Below are positions 15,084 to 23,055 of a DNA stretch of 39,459 bases, one piece after another. The notes under the pieces were generated by a model. The model was not told where the DNA came from, did not search any database, and worked only from the letters and a program-made list of their open reading frames with translations. The position numbers were made by a program, and so were the translations under genes. Origin of the DNA: Candidatus Aenigmatarchaeota archaeon. Lineage in GTDB: Archaea; Aenigmatarchaeota; Aenigmatarchaeia; CG10238-14; SCSR01. Positions within the stretch are counted from its first letter, which is position 1. Each line of letters begins with the position of its first letter. Location of the stretch: positions 1 through 39,459 of the forward strand of contig JABABT010000025.1 of NCBI GenBank assembly GCA_014238095.1. Reading direction: 5' to 3'.

Positions 15084-15299
15084 ATGTTTGGTAAGAAAAA
15101 AACAACAAAAACTACTAAAATTACTAAAACTAAAAAGAAATCTACTGTTAAGAAAAAAGCTTTTGGTGGATATTGTATTAATTTCGCTGGAAGAACAGAA
15201 ACAGTAGAACAAGTTTTTGGAAAAAATAATTTAGCACCAAGTCAAATGACAAAAAAGATTTGGGAATTTATTAAAACAAAAAAATTAGCTTCTAAATAA
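15084..15299 (+). CDS. Small Lys-rich protein with a SWIB-like C-terminal motif
   Basis: 71 residues. The first 25 are almost all Lys, Thr and Ser, typical of nucleic-acid-binding tails. The C-terminal 40 contain TVEQVFGKNNLAPSQMTKKI followed by WEFIKTKKL. That resembles the N-terminal half of SWIB/MDM2 domains (an 'x-x-(I/V)-W-(E/D)-Y-I-K' helix after a Thr-Lys pair) but stops before the rest. This suggests a chromatin or RNA-associated basic protein; the assignment is tentative. A T-run after the stop (from about 15309) fits a terminator shared with the convergent pcn gene. Confidence 0.6.
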   Translation: MFGKKKTTKTTKITKTKKKSTVKKKAFGGYCINFAGRTETVEQVFGKNNLAPSQMTKKIWEFIKTKKLASK

Positions 15300-15324
15300 A
15301 TTAAACATTTTTTTATTTTTTTTA

Positions 15325-16074
15325 TTATTCATCAGATACTCTAGGAGCTAAAATAAATTGAAGTGAATAATTATCATCAGATTTAAAGGAAATTTTTAAA
15401 GGATAATTTTTTCCAAATTGTAAATTTATACTATCTGACATTTTTCCGGCTTTCATTATTTTTTTCAAATAATCAAGAGGATATCTAGATTTCACATTAG
15501 ATGATTTAATATTAGTTAAATCATCACTTACATTTTCAATTTCTAATTCTGAACTTGAAATATCACCTTCTGATCTCATTATAAATTTTCCATCTAAACA
15601 TTCTAAAAGAACAGAATCAGATACTATTTCTGCATCATCAATACCTGATTGTAAAATTTTAGATTTTATATCTAAATTAGAAGTAAATTCAAGTGATTCT
15701 GTTTGAGGAACTTCTTCCTTCTTAAGTTCTAATAAAGGTACAATAAATTTCCTCTTACTTGAACCAATAATTTCAATTTTCAATTTATTATCTTTTAACT
15801 CAAATTTTAATATATCATTTAATGTTGCCCTTTTTAAAACTGAAAGTAAATTACCCAAACTTAAACTAATTTCTTGATCATCATCAAGTTCATAATTTTT
15901 AAAAGCTGATTTTGATAAATGAAAGTTTACAACTGCTACCATTGCACGATCAGCTGCTGATAAACTTATTCCTGTAGATGTTATCTTAAATGTACCTTCA
16001 TCTATTATTTCTGATATAGATGAAAGTGAGTTAACAAATAATGAAATATTTTCTATTGTTGCATTAAAAGTCAT
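15325..16074 (-). CDS. pcn: DNA sliding clamp PCNA
   Basis: 249 residues, the usual size for archaeal PCNA. The start MTFNATIENISLFVNSLSSI and the conserved loop GISLSAADRAMVAVVNFHL near residue 55 are diagnostic, with the second domain from about 125 (LEFTSNLDIKSKIL ... SRYPLDYLKKIMKAGK). The C terminus ends in the FILAPRVSDE strand. It forms a homotrimeric ring that holds polymerases, Fen1 and ligase on DNA. Its ATG overlaps the stop of the upstream OB-fold gene (ATGA), so the two are translationally coupled. Confidence 0.97.
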   Translation of the reverse strand: MTFNATIENISLFVNSLSSISEIIDEGTFKITSTGISLSAADRAMVAVVNFHLSKSAFKNYELDDDQEISLSLGNLLSVLKRATLNDILKFELKDNKLKIEIIGSSKRKFIVPLLELKKEEVPQTESLEFTSNLDIKSKILQSGIDDAEIVSDSVLLECLDGKFIMRSEGDISSSELEIENVSDDLTNIKSSNVKSRYPLDYLKKIMKAGKMSDSINLQFGKNYPLKISFKSDDNYSLQFILAPRVSDE

Positions 16075-16373
16075 ATTCTAACCTTCCTATAAAGTTCTTC
16101 TACTTTATGATAAAAATTAACATCTAATCCATTTAAAGGTTGAACTATATCTGCTTTCAGTGTTTTTGAATTAAATGTACAAAAAACTCTAACAAGAGAA
16201 TTATTATTTATAGGGTAAGTTGAAGATATATCAATTTTTCCAGATTTATCTTCAATTTTAAAACCATTCTCATAAACAGAAATAATTTTACCAATAATAG
16301 AAATTTTAGAATCTGATTCAATTATTTCTGAAATTATTTTAGGTACATATCTTTTAGTTAACATTTTAACCAT
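16071..16373 (-). CDS. OB-fold nucleic-acid-binding protein
   Basis: 100 residues from the chosen ATG at 16373. A longer reading frame continues upstream, but that part lies inside tfs and lacks an SD; here GGAG sits 5 bases before the ATG, overlapping the tfs stop by 8 bases. The core (SKISIIGKIISVYENGFKIEDKSGKIDISS) is a five-strand OB barrel as in RPA-like or RecJ-associated proteins. The C terminus is a helix (FYHKVEELYRKVRI). Lying between TFS and PCNA suggests a DNA-metabolism role, but the exact protein family is not identified. Confidence 0.75.
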   Translation of the reverse strand: MVKMLTKRYVPKIISEIIESDSKISIIGKIISVYENGFKIEDKSGKIDISSTYPINNNSLVRVFCTFNSKTLKADIVQPLNGLDVNFYHKVEELYRKVRI

Positions 16374-16689
16374 AATTTCTCCAAGAATGATTACATTTTT
16401 TACATTTATAGAACATTGTTGGTGGTTCATCTGCAGAACGTGTTTGTTGCATCCACCAAAATGCTTCAGTATATTCACATTCAGGACATAATATATGAGT
16501 TGAAGGAAGTTCTTTTTGTAATTCTTCCTTTCCTATAATTACAACTTCTTTTTTAGGTTTATGTTTTATTTCTTTTATTGTTAATTTTCCTTTTACTTTA
16601 TTTTCTTTACCACATTTTCTACAAACTGAATGAATAACTTTTCTTCCCTTCTTTGGGATTAATAATCCACCACACTTACAAAACTCCAT
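16366..16689 (-). CDS. tfs: Transcription factor S (TFIIS-like cleavage factor)
   Basis: 107 residues. The N-terminal zinc ribbon has C4-x-C6 (FCKCGGLL) and C22-x2-C25 (CRKCG). The C-terminal ribbon has C68-x2-C71 and C95-x2-C98, with the catalytic hairpin QQTRSADEP whose Asp-Glu pair stimulates RNA cleavage by backtracked RNA polymerase. Length and order match archaeal TFS. It is first in a tight tfs-OB-pcn set; the signal peptidase gene ends 12 bases upstream. Confidence 0.96.
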   Translation of the reverse strand: MEFCKCGGLLIPKKGRKVIHSVCRKCGKENKVKGKLTIKEIKHKPKKEVVIIGKEELQKELPSTHILCPECEYTEAFWWMQQTRSADEPPTMFYKCKKCNHSWRNYG

Positions 16690-16701
16690 TTTATTTCAAC
16701 T

Positions 16702-17319
16702 CTATATTGGTAATAACAACCTTAAATATCCTAGGTATGGTATGATAAAAATAGATTTTCCTCTTATTTGGGAATTTTGGATATCATTTTCATAAGAATT
16801 CTGAATTGGATTATGATCTCCTTTTGTCATATATATTCCATTTTCAATTTTTACAATTCTATGAATTATTGGAATATTTTGATTTTTAGCGTCATAAACA
16901 ATTATATCGCCAACAGCAATTTTATTTGAATTCTGTAAAAATGCTATATCACCTTTTTTAAATCCGTTTGAAAATGGAAATTTAATAAATTGTTCTTTCG
17001 TAATTCCAAATTCTCTATAAGTAGATTCACATTTAGACCACCAAATATCAAAATTATTACTATTTCCACCAATATTATTTCTACATGGATATCCAGCCTC
17101 ATTTAATCCATGATCCATTGATCCACTAATAACTGCAACTATAGGAATGTTTGTTTGAAGTATTAAAGACAATATACCAGTTACAAGAAATGCAGCCATA
17201 ATACCAAGTAAAATATAAAATATGTAACCAATTAAACCATTATTTAAAATATTCCAAATTTTTGAAAAAATATTTTTATTTTTTTCTTTCATCATAAAAC
17301 TAAAAATAATTGTTTTCAT
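16702..17319 (-). CDS. Signal peptidase I (Sec11-type)
   Basis: 205 residues. An N-terminal transmembrane helix at about 34-57 precedes the catalytic serine S67 in ISGSMDHGL. The second active-site block is GDIIVYDAKN ... PIIHRIVKI with H153, and Asp168 (TKGDHNP) completes the ER/archaeal Ser-His-Asp set; bacterial enzymes use Lys in place of that His. A hydrophobic C-terminal segment (IFIIPYLGYLRLLLPI) follows. It removes signal peptides from proteins exported by SecY. Nearby Met9 and Met10 are possible later starts. It lies 12 bases upstream of tfs on the same strand. Confidence 0.92.
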   Translation of the reverse strand: MKTIIFSFMMKEKNKNIFSKIWNILNNGLIGYIFYILLGIMAAFLVTGILSLILQTNIPIVAVISGSMDHGLNEAGYPCRNNIGGNSNNFDIWWSKCESTYREFGITKEQFIKFPFSNGFKKGDIAFLQNSNKIAVGDIIVYDAKNQNIPIIHRIVKIENGIYMTKGDHNPIQNSYENDIQNSQIRGKSIFIIPYLGYLRLLLPI

Positions 17320-17396
17320 TTATATAAAATATTTCCTATAACATTAAATTAAATAAAATATTTAAACATAATAAACAAATTCAATTAAGTGATAAT

Positions 17397-17567
17397 ATGC
17401 CTAAAAAAACTTACCCTGAAGCAATGGAAAGAATTTTTAGAAGAGTTTTTGTTTGTAGAGTTTGTAAAACAAAAAAAAGAGCAGATAGTATTAAAGTAAA
17501 AAATAAAGAAATAAAATGTAGAAAATGTAAATCAACTGCACTTAGACCAAAAAAAAGACCAATTTAA
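17397..17567 (+). CDS. rpl40e: 50S ribosomal protein eL40
   Basis: 56 residues, a complete short gene. The protein starts MPKKTYPEAMERIFRRVFVC. Two zinc-binding pairs, C20-x2-C23 and C41-x2-C44, and the final basic TALRPKKRPI are those of archaeal L40e, a small zinc protein of the large subunit (in eukaryotes fused to ubiquitin). The ATG is preceded by AAGTGATAAT, the GTGAT-type signal. It is divergent from the signal peptidase gene. Confidence 0.94.
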   Translation: MPKKTYPEAMERIFRRVFVCRVCKTKKRADSIKVKNKEIKCRKCKSTALRPKKRPI

Positions 17568-17622
17568 ATTTTTAAATAATTTAAAGAAAACTTTAATTAC
17601 TCAAAATTAAAATTAATAAATA

Positions 17623-17904
17623 ATGACACTTGAATATATTACAATGAGAATTTTAGAGAGTAAATCTACAAAAAATAAAGGTAAAGTAAAAATTTTTAAA
17701 TTAAAAGAAGATAATTTTGCTACAATAGAAATAGAATGTCCTAATTGTAATAAAAAAGAAAATAGAAAGGAAAAATGGGTTGAACCATTTGTAAGTGGAG
17801 AAAAGATGAAAAGAGCATTTTTTGTAAAATGTAATTTCTGTGATTTTATTGCAAAAATTATAAAGTTAAAAAAACAAGCAAAGAAAGAAATGAAGAAAAA
17901 ATAA
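17623..17904 (+). CDS. Zinc-ribbon protein, unknown function
   Basis: 93 residues. One C4 zinc ribbon: C44-x2-C47 (ECPNCNK) and C69-x2-C72 (KCNFCDF). The second half of the ribbon is followed by a Lys-rich tail of about 18 residues. The pattern resembles small archaeal zinc-ribbon proteins of translation or transcription, but the precise family is not recognised. It lies 55 bases downstream of eL40. The ATG at 17623 fits leaderless transcription from an upstream AACTTTAATTA box; an internal ATG (MRILESKS, 17644) is an alternative start. Confidence 0.7.
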   Translation: MTLEYITMRILESKSTKNKGKVKIFKLKEDNFATIEIECPNCNKKENRKEKWVEPFVSGEKMKRAFFVKCNFCDFIAKIIKLKKQAKKEMKKK

Positions 17905-17970
17905 TTATTTTTTATTAAAAATTTTAATTAATTATATATTTTTAAATTCTAGAAACGAACTTTTAAAAGT

Positions 17971-18042
17971 GCTGGGGTGGCCGAATGGTAAGGCAGTCGC
18001 CTGCAAAGCGAAAGATTGGGGGTTCAAATCCCCTTCCCAGCT
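17971..18042 (+). tRNA. tRNA-Cys(GCA), no intron
   Basis: Acceptor GCTGGGG pairs with TCCCAGC, discriminator T73 as expected for tRNA-Cys, and T arm GGGGG-TTCAAAT-CCCCT (one G.U). The anticodon loop CTGCAAA gives GCA. The anticodon stem GTCGC/GCGAA has a G27.A43 mismatch at its top. CCA is not encoded. It lies 43 bases upstream of cysS, the enzyme that charges it. Confidence 0.95.
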
Positions 18043-18085
18043 CTTTTAAAAAAATTGTTATATTAAAGAAACAAAATAATTTAAC

Positions 18086-19510
18086 ATGTCAATCAAAATT
18101 TTTAACACATTAACAAGGAAAAAAGAAATTTTCAAACCTTTAAAAAATAATAAAGTAAATATTTTTGTTTGTGGAGTAACAGAATATGATTATGTTCATT
18201 TAGGACATGCAAGAACATATTCATTTTATGATACTATGATAAGATTTATGAAATATATGGATTATAAAGTAACTTATCTTCAGAATATAACAGATGTTGG
18301 TCACTTAGTAAATAATTCAAATGAAGATAAAGTAGAAAAAAAAGCAAAAGAAGAAAAGAAAACACCAAAAAAAATAGTGAAATATTATTTAAAAAATCAT
18401 TTAGAAAATTTTGACAAAATAAAATTATTAAGACCAGATATAATGGAGAAAGCAACGAATAATATTAATGAAATTATAGAACAGATAAAAATAATTTTAA
18501 AAAATAATTATGGATATATTTCAAATGGTTCTGTTTATTTTGATGTTTCTAAATTTAAAAAATATGGAAAACTTTCAAATAAAGTTATAGAAGAATTAAA
18601 ATCTGGTACTAGAATTAAAGAAAATTTAGAAAAGGATGATCCACATGATTTTGCGTTATGGATTAAGGCTAAAAAAAATCATCTACAAAAATGGAAATCT
18701 CCATGGAGTATTGGATATCCTGGATGGCATATAGAAGATACAGCAATAGCAATGAAACATTTTGGAAAACAATATGATATTCATGGTGGAGCAATTGAAC
18801 TTTCATTCCCACATCATGAAGCTGAAATAGCACAAGCAGAAACAATAACTGGAAAAAATAATTATGTAAAATATTGGGTTCATACAGGAATACTTACTAT
18901 TGAAAACGAAAAAATGTCTAAATCTACTGGAAATTTTATAAAATTATCAGACTGTTTAAAAGAAAATAAACCAGAAGTTCTTAGATTATGGATTGCTTCA
19001 ACACATTATAGAAAACCTCTAAATTATAATAAAAAAGAAATATATGATGCAAAAAAGAAAATTGAAAAATTGAAAAATTTATTTGAAAATATAAAATCTG
19101 TAAAAAAAACAAATAAAAAAGAAAATAAAAAATTTAAAAATGAAATAAATAAAATTAAAAACAAATTTATTAAATCAATGGAAAATGATTTTAATACACC
19201 ATTAGCCCTTACTTATTTATTTGAAATGATTTCATTTACAAATAAACATATAATAGAATCAAAAGGTAATTGTTCAAAAAATGAATTAAATATAGCTGAG
19301 GAAAATATTAAAAAACTTTGTGATTTTTTCCAAATAATTCCTAAAGGTAAAAGTAAAATAAATAATGAAATAAAAAAAATGATAAATCTTCGTGAAAAAT
19401 TTAGGAAGGAAAAGAATTGGAAGAAAGCAGATGAAATTAGAAACAAATTAAATTTAGAGGGGATAATTCTTGAAGATACTAAAAATGGTGTAAAATGGAA
19501 AAAATATTAA
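18086..19510 (+). CDS. cysS: Cysteinyl-tRNA synthetase
   Basis: 474 residues, class I synthetase. H38-L-G-H41 is the HIGH box and K276-M-S-K-S280 the KMSKS box. Zinc-binding positions are C29 (FVCGVT), H233 and E238 (IHGGAIELSFPHHE). At the position of the second zinc Cys (E. coli WHIEC) this protein reads WHIEDTAIA with D218, a variant I believe occurs in other archaeal sequences. The C-terminal DALR-like helical domain ends RNKLNLEGIILEDTKNGVKW. tRNA-Cys lies just upstream, so both may share regulation. Confidence 0.97.
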   Translation: MSIKIFNTLTRKKEIFKPLKNNKVNIFVCGVTEYDYVHLGHARTYSFYDTMIRFMKYMDYKVTYLQNITDVGHLVNNSNEDKVEKKAKEEKKTPKKIVKYYLKNHLENFDKIKLLRPDIMEKATNNINEIIEQIKIILKNNYGYISNGSVYFDVSKFKKYGKLSNKVIEELKSGTRIKENLEKDDPHDFALWIKAKKNHLQKWKSPWSIGYPGWHIEDTAIAMKHFGKQYDIHGGAIELSFPHHEAEIAQAETITGKNNYVKYWVHTGILTIENEKMSKSTGNFIKLSDCLKENKPEVLRLWIASTHYRKPLNYNKKEIYDAKKKIEKLKNLFENIKSVKKTNKKENKKFKNEINKIKNKFIKSMENDFNTPLALTYLFEMISFTNKHIIESKGNCSKNELNIAEENIKKLCDFFQIIPKGKSKINNEIKKMINLREKFRKEKNWKKADEIRNKLNLEGIILEDTKNGVKWKKY

Positions 19511-19585
19511 TTATTATAACGAAGTTTATTAAATACAATATTCAATAATTTTATGAGGGGTTATTTAACTTCTTAAGAGATTAAA

Positions 19586-20911
19586 ATGGAAATAGATTTT
19601 ACAAGAGTTTGGAATTGGTATTCAAGAGAATCTGTACAAAATGCATTAATTTTTTCTGGAAAAGGACGTGAAGTTGCTTCAATATATAGAGATGGAAATT
19701 TTGGTAATAGGCCAAATATAATTAATTATCCTGGAGATATTTTACAAGCAGTTGCTGAAGGAACTGTATCATTTCATGGTTCTGTTGAATTGTGGTCAAA
19801 TCCTATGAAACTTGAACCTAATATGCAAAAAGATGAATTAGATAATTTAAGAAATGGTTGGGATATTTTAATTGATCCTGATGTACCAGATTTTGAAATT
19901 TCTAAAATAACCGTTAAAAATGTAATTGAAGCTTTGAAAGATCATGGAATTAAAAGTTATTCTATAAAATTTTCAGGTGGGAAAGGTTTTCATATTGGTA
20001 TTCCTTTTAATTCTATTCCTAATAAAATAAATCTTAAACCAAGTAATAAAATGTATCCAGAATTATTACAAAAAATTATTGAATTTTTAAAAGATTATAT
20101 AAAAGACTCTTTAAAAGAATCTATTTTATCTTTAGGACCATTAGAAGTTATATCCCAAAAAATAAACATACCAAAAAATAAAATAACAAATGAAAAAGGA
20201 TTAGATCCATTTAAAGTTGTAAATATGGATATATTTTCATCAAGACATTTATTTAGATTACCATATAGTTTACATGAAAAAAGTTTATTAGTAAGTTTGC
20301 CTTTGAAATATGAAAAACTTGAAAAATTTGAGAAGGAAATGGCTAAACCAGAAAAGGTAAAAGTGGATGAAAATTTTCTTAAAAAAGAAGATACTTCACA
20401 TGATGCAGAAGCTTTAATTATTCAATCATTAGATTGGGCAAATAAAAATAAAATTGAAATAAAAGAAACTATTTCAAAAAGACCTAAGCATAAAAATACA
20501 AAAACAAAATATATTTCGGAAAATTTATTTCCACCATGTATAAAAAATATGCTAAATAATGGATTATCTGATGGAAAAAAACGTGGTATATTTGTTTTAA
20601 TTAATTTTTTAAGAAATATGGGATGGACTCAAGAACAAATTGAAAAAAGGATTTTTGAATGGAATGAAAAAAACATACCACAAATTAGAAGAAATTATTT
20701 ACTTGGTCAATTAAGATGGCATTTTAGAAATGAAAAATCATTATTACCTCCAAATTGTTTAAATGAAAATTATTACAAATCATTTGGATGTTATGAATGT
20801 TGTAATAATTTACATCAATCTGGAATTAAAAATCCTGTAAGTTATCCTTTTAGAATTTTAAAATCGAAAAGTAATTTGAAGAAAAGAAGGAAAATAATTA
20901 GAAATAAATAA
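19586..20911 (+). CDS. Single-chain DNA primase, PriS-PriL fusion
   Basis: 441 residues. The N-terminal part is the archaeo-eukaryotic primase catalytic domain: D97-P-D99 (LIDPDVPD), S130-GGKGF-H136, and the SSRHLFRLPYS block about 218-228. The C-terminal part from about 310 is the PriL iron-sulphur domain, with cysteines C318 (PPCIK), C391 (PPNC), C402 and C405/C406 (FGCYECC). Normal archaea carry these as two subunits; a fused, shortened form is described in Nanoarchaeum and relatives. It makes replication primers. The GINS gene follows after 24 bases. Confidence 0.93.
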   Translation: MEIDFTRVWNWYSRESVQNALIFSGKGREVASIYRDGNFGNRPNIINYPGDILQAVAEGTVSFHGSVELWSNPMKLEPNMQKDELDNLRNGWDILIDPDVPDFEISKITVKNVIEALKDHGIKSYSIKFSGGKGFHIGIPFNSIPNKINLKPSNKMYPELLQKIIEFLKDYIKDSLKESILSLGPLEVISQKINIPKNKITNEKGLDPFKVVNMDIFSSRHLFRLPYSLHEKSLLVSLPLKYEKLEKFEKEMAKPEKVKVDENFLKKEDTSHDAEALIIQSLDWANKNKIEIKETISKRPKHKNTKTKYISENLFPPCIKNMLNNGLSDGKKRGIFVLINFLRNMGWTQEQIEKRIFEWNEKNIPQIRRNYLLGQLRWHFRNEKSLLPPNCLNENYYKSFGCYECCNNLHQSGIKNPVSYPFRILKSKSNLKKRRKIIRNK

Positions 20912-20935
20912 ACATTCTACTAAAGAATATCATAT

Positions 20936-21472
20936 ATGGTAGAAGAAACTATAACATTTGAATTAATCCGTGGTATACAAAGAGAAGAACAAAGAACACC
21001 TAAATTATCTATAATACAGGATAATTTTTACAAAACTGTTGTTGAATATATTCAAACTAAAAGAAAATTAATTCAAAAAGATAGAAAAGGTTCAATTGAA
21101 GTTAAAAGTATAGAAAGACTTGTTCAAGATATATTTGATAGACGTGAAAGGAAAATAATTACTTTTGCTGTAAATGCTGCTAGAACAAACATACAACCTG
21201 AAAATATGTTAGATGAAGAAAAAGACTTTTTTGATTTAATAACCGTAACAATAAAACAAAGACGTGATGAAAATTTTAAAAAATTCTTTAAAGAAGAAAA
21301 AATTTTTAAAACTGATTTAATTGTTTTTAAAGACAATGTACCTAAATTTGTTGGAAGTGATATGAAAAATTATGGTCCATATAAAAAAGGAGATATAGCA
21401 AAAATTCCTAATGATAATGTAAAAATATTATTAAACCAAGGTGTAATTGAACAATTTGAAATTTCTAAATAA
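20936..21472 (+). CDS. GINS subunit (Gins51/Gins15 type)
   Basis: 178 residues. The order is helical A domain first (about 1-120, with EYIQTKRKLIQKDRKGSIEV and FAVNAARTN), then the small B domain (KDNVPKFVGSDMKNYGPYKK through the final VIEQFEISK), the arrangement of archaeal Gins51. GINS binds MCM and the primase or RecJ-like factor at the replication fork. It directly follows primase, as in many archaea. No second Gins23 gene is present in the window, so the complex may be a homotetramer of this subunit. Confidence 0.9.
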   Translation: MVEETITFELIRGIQREEQRTPKLSIIQDNFYKTVVEYIQTKRKLIQKDRKGSIEVKSIERLVQDIFDRRERKIITFAVNAARTNIQPENMLDEEKDFFDLITVTIKQRRDENFKKFFKEEKIFKTDLIVFKDNVPKFVGSDMKNYGPYKKGDIAKIPNDNVKILLNQGVIEQFEISK

Positions 21473-21486
21473 GTTTGTAAATAAAA

Positions 21487-21909
21487 CTATCTTTTACTTC
21501 TTTGTTTATGTCTTCTAGAACCTCTTTTACTTGCTCCATTTCCATGATGAGATTCATTTCTTCTAGGATCAATAATAAGTAATCCTCTATCATAATTTAA
21601 GAATTTTTGTTTTATTTTTTTATCTTTAGAAAAATTAATTATACCACGTGCAATAGACATTCTAATTGCTTCGGTTTGACCAATAGCACCACCACCACTT
21701 GCATTTATTTTAAAATCTAAATTATTTGCAATATCTTCAGCTAAAATTATAGGTTCTCTAACCCAAAGTCTTCGTGCTTCATCTCCCCAAAATTCAAATG
21801 GAATAGAATTAATAAAAATTTTTCCAGAACCTTCTGATATTGTTGCTCTTGCAACAGATTTTCTCCTTTTACCAATTGAAAAATTTTTTTGTATGTTTTT
21901 CTTTACCAT
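21487..21909 (-). CDS. rps9: 30S ribosomal protein uS9
   Basis: 140 residues. The start carries the archaeal GKRRKSVARATI motif, the middle has NASGGGAIGQTEAIRMSIARG, and the end RGSRRHKQRSKR is the invariant basic tail that reaches the P-site tRNA. It is last in the eL18-uL13-uS9 operon and overlaps the uL13 stop by 7 bases. Convergent with the GINS gene, with a 14-base gap. Confidence 0.97.
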   Translation of the reverse strand: MVKKNIQKNFSIGKRRKSVARATISEGSGKIFINSIPFEFWGDEARRLWVREPIILAEDIANNLDFKINASGGGAIGQTEAIRMSIARGIINFSKDKKIKQKFLNYDRGLLIIDPRRNESHHGNGASKRGSRRHKQRSKR

Positions 21910-22325
21910 CTTTTTTTAGCTCCTATAGCTTCTGAAATTTTACCAATAATTATTGTTTTTGATTTTAATTTTTCAGAATCTGCATATTTTATTTTTTCAA
22001 ATTTCTTTCCTTTAAATTCTTCAGGTATTCCTACATAAACATGTAAATTTTTATAAGCATTTCTACCACCAGATTTGTGCCATGGAATCATTCCTCTAAT
22101 AACTCTTCTAAATATTCCATCTGGTTGTTTTGGAAAATAAGGACCATGTAATGGGTTACCTCTGTTAATTCTTTGTCTATAAAATTCTATTTTCATTTTT
22201 GGTTTTCCTGAAAAAACTGCTTTTTCACAATTAACAACAATTATTTTCTCTCCAGATAAAATTTCTTTTGCTATTGTTGTTGCCATTCGTCCTACAATTT
22301 GTTTTTCAGCATCATAAATTTTCAT
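21903..22325 (-). CDS. rpl13: 50S ribosomal protein uL13
   Basis: 140 residues from ATG 22325 (MKIYDAEKQIVGRMATTIAK), the usual start of archaeal uL13. An earlier in-frame ATG (22334), which overlaps the eL18 stop, lies inside the TATGATTT leader and is less likely. Recognisable: VNCEKAVFSGKPKMKIEFY, RGNPLHGPYFPKQPDGIFRR, VRGMIPWHKSGGRNAYKNLH and the C-terminal KTIIIGKISEAIGAKKRW. It overlaps the uS9 start by 7 bases. Confidence 0.95.
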   Translation of the reverse strand: MKIYDAEKQIVGRMATTIAKEILSGEKIIVVNCEKAVFSGKPKMKIEFYRQRINRGNPLHGPYFPKQPDGIFRRVIRGMIPWHKSGGRNAYKNLHVYVGIPEEFKGKKFEKIKYADSEKLKSKTIIIGKISEAIGAKKRW

Positions 22326-22330
22326 ATAAA

Positions 22331-22693
22331 TCATACCATTATTTTAACATCTGTTCCTTTTGGATTTTCTTTTTTTAATTCTTCAATTGTCATAATTTTT
22401 GAACCAGTATTGGAAATTTTTCTTTTAGCTTCTTTTGTAAATCTCCATGCAGCTATTTTAATTTTTTTATTTAAATTTCCAGAAGACATAACAACTCCAG
22501 GAACAATTATAGTTTGTCCATCTTTAGAATTCCTATTAATTTTAGATATATTTACTTGAACTCTTGATCTTGTTGATTTTGATAATTTTTTTGAAATATC
22601 TTCCCAAAATGGATATTTTTCAATAGAATTTCTTCTAATAGAATCTATTAAAAATCTCAATATTGGATTTGATGGTCCAGTTCTCTTCCTCAT
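22331..22693 (-). CDS. rpl18e: 50S ribosomal protein eL18
   Basis: 120 residues. The start MRKRTGPSNPILRFLIDSIR and the phrases SRVQVNISKINRNSKDGQTI, VPGVVMSSG and KIKIAAWRFTKEAKRKISN are typical of archaeal eL18 (fold shared with uL15). First gene of the eL18-uL13-uS9 operon. Its promoter must lie in the 22694-22839 gap, where the minus strand is A/T-rich and shared with the divergent small membrane gene. Confidence 0.95.
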   Translation of the reverse strand: MRKRTGPSNPILRFLIDSIRRNSIEKYPFWEDISKKLSKSTRSRVQVNISKINRNSKDGQTIIVPGVVMSSGNLNKKIKIAAWRFTKEAKRKISNTGSKIMTIEELKKENPKGTDVKIMV

Positions 22694-22810
22694 AATATCA
22701 AAATAAAATAGTTTTTAGATGTTTTTAAAGTTTAATTTTTTTCAATTTAATTATAATTATAATTAATTTAGTTAATTTTCTGAAAATAATTTTCCAAATA
22801 AAACAAAAAA

Positions 22811-22820
22811 CTTTTAAATA
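22811..22820 (+). promoter_or_regulatory. TATA box of the leaderless small membrane gene
   Basis: CTTTTAAATA after an A-run lies 20-29 bases before the ATG at 22840, so transcription should begin at or next to the start codon (leaderless). The box is identical to the one at 6296-6305. Confidence 0.5.
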
Positions 22821-22839
22821 ACTAAAATAATTAATTATA

Positions 22840-23043
22840 ATGGTAAAAAGTAAAAATACTAGAAAAATGAAAAGAAAATTGAATAAAAAAACTAAATCAA
22901 CAAAAAATTCTATTTTAGACTTGAGAAAGGAAATTAGTCATGTTATGGAACAAAAAATACAATTTGGTACTATGGTAATATTACTTGCTATTGTTGCTTC
23001 TATTTTAGTTATTGTTTCTAACACATTAGTACCTGTTTTTTAG
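22840..23043 (+). CDS. Small single-pass membrane protein
   Basis: 67 residues. The first about 20 are strongly basic (KNTRKMKRKLNKKTKSTKNS), then a helix (ILDLRKEISHVMEQKIQFG), then one transmembrane segment about 44-65 (MVILLAIVASILVIVSNTL). The positive charges predict a cytoplasmic N terminus. No family recognised. It starts about 20-29 bases after CTTTTAAATA and is therefore leaderless. The Yip1-like gene begins 12 bases after its stop, so the pair is probably one operon. Confidence 0.65.
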   Translation: MVKSKNTRKMKRKLNKKTKSTKNSILDLRKEISHVMEQKIQFGTMVILLAIVASILVIVSNTLVPVF

Positions 23044-23055
23044 AAGGTATAATTA

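Noticed and set aside
15024-15212. 62-codon minus-strand frame over the SWIB-like gene
   Set aside because: Phe/Ser/Cys-rich complement of a Lys-rich protein; the plus-strand gene is preferred.
16374-16478. Upstream extension of the OB-fold gene
   Set aside because: It lies inside tfs in another frame, is unlike an OB fold, and the SD GGAG is placed for ATG 16373.
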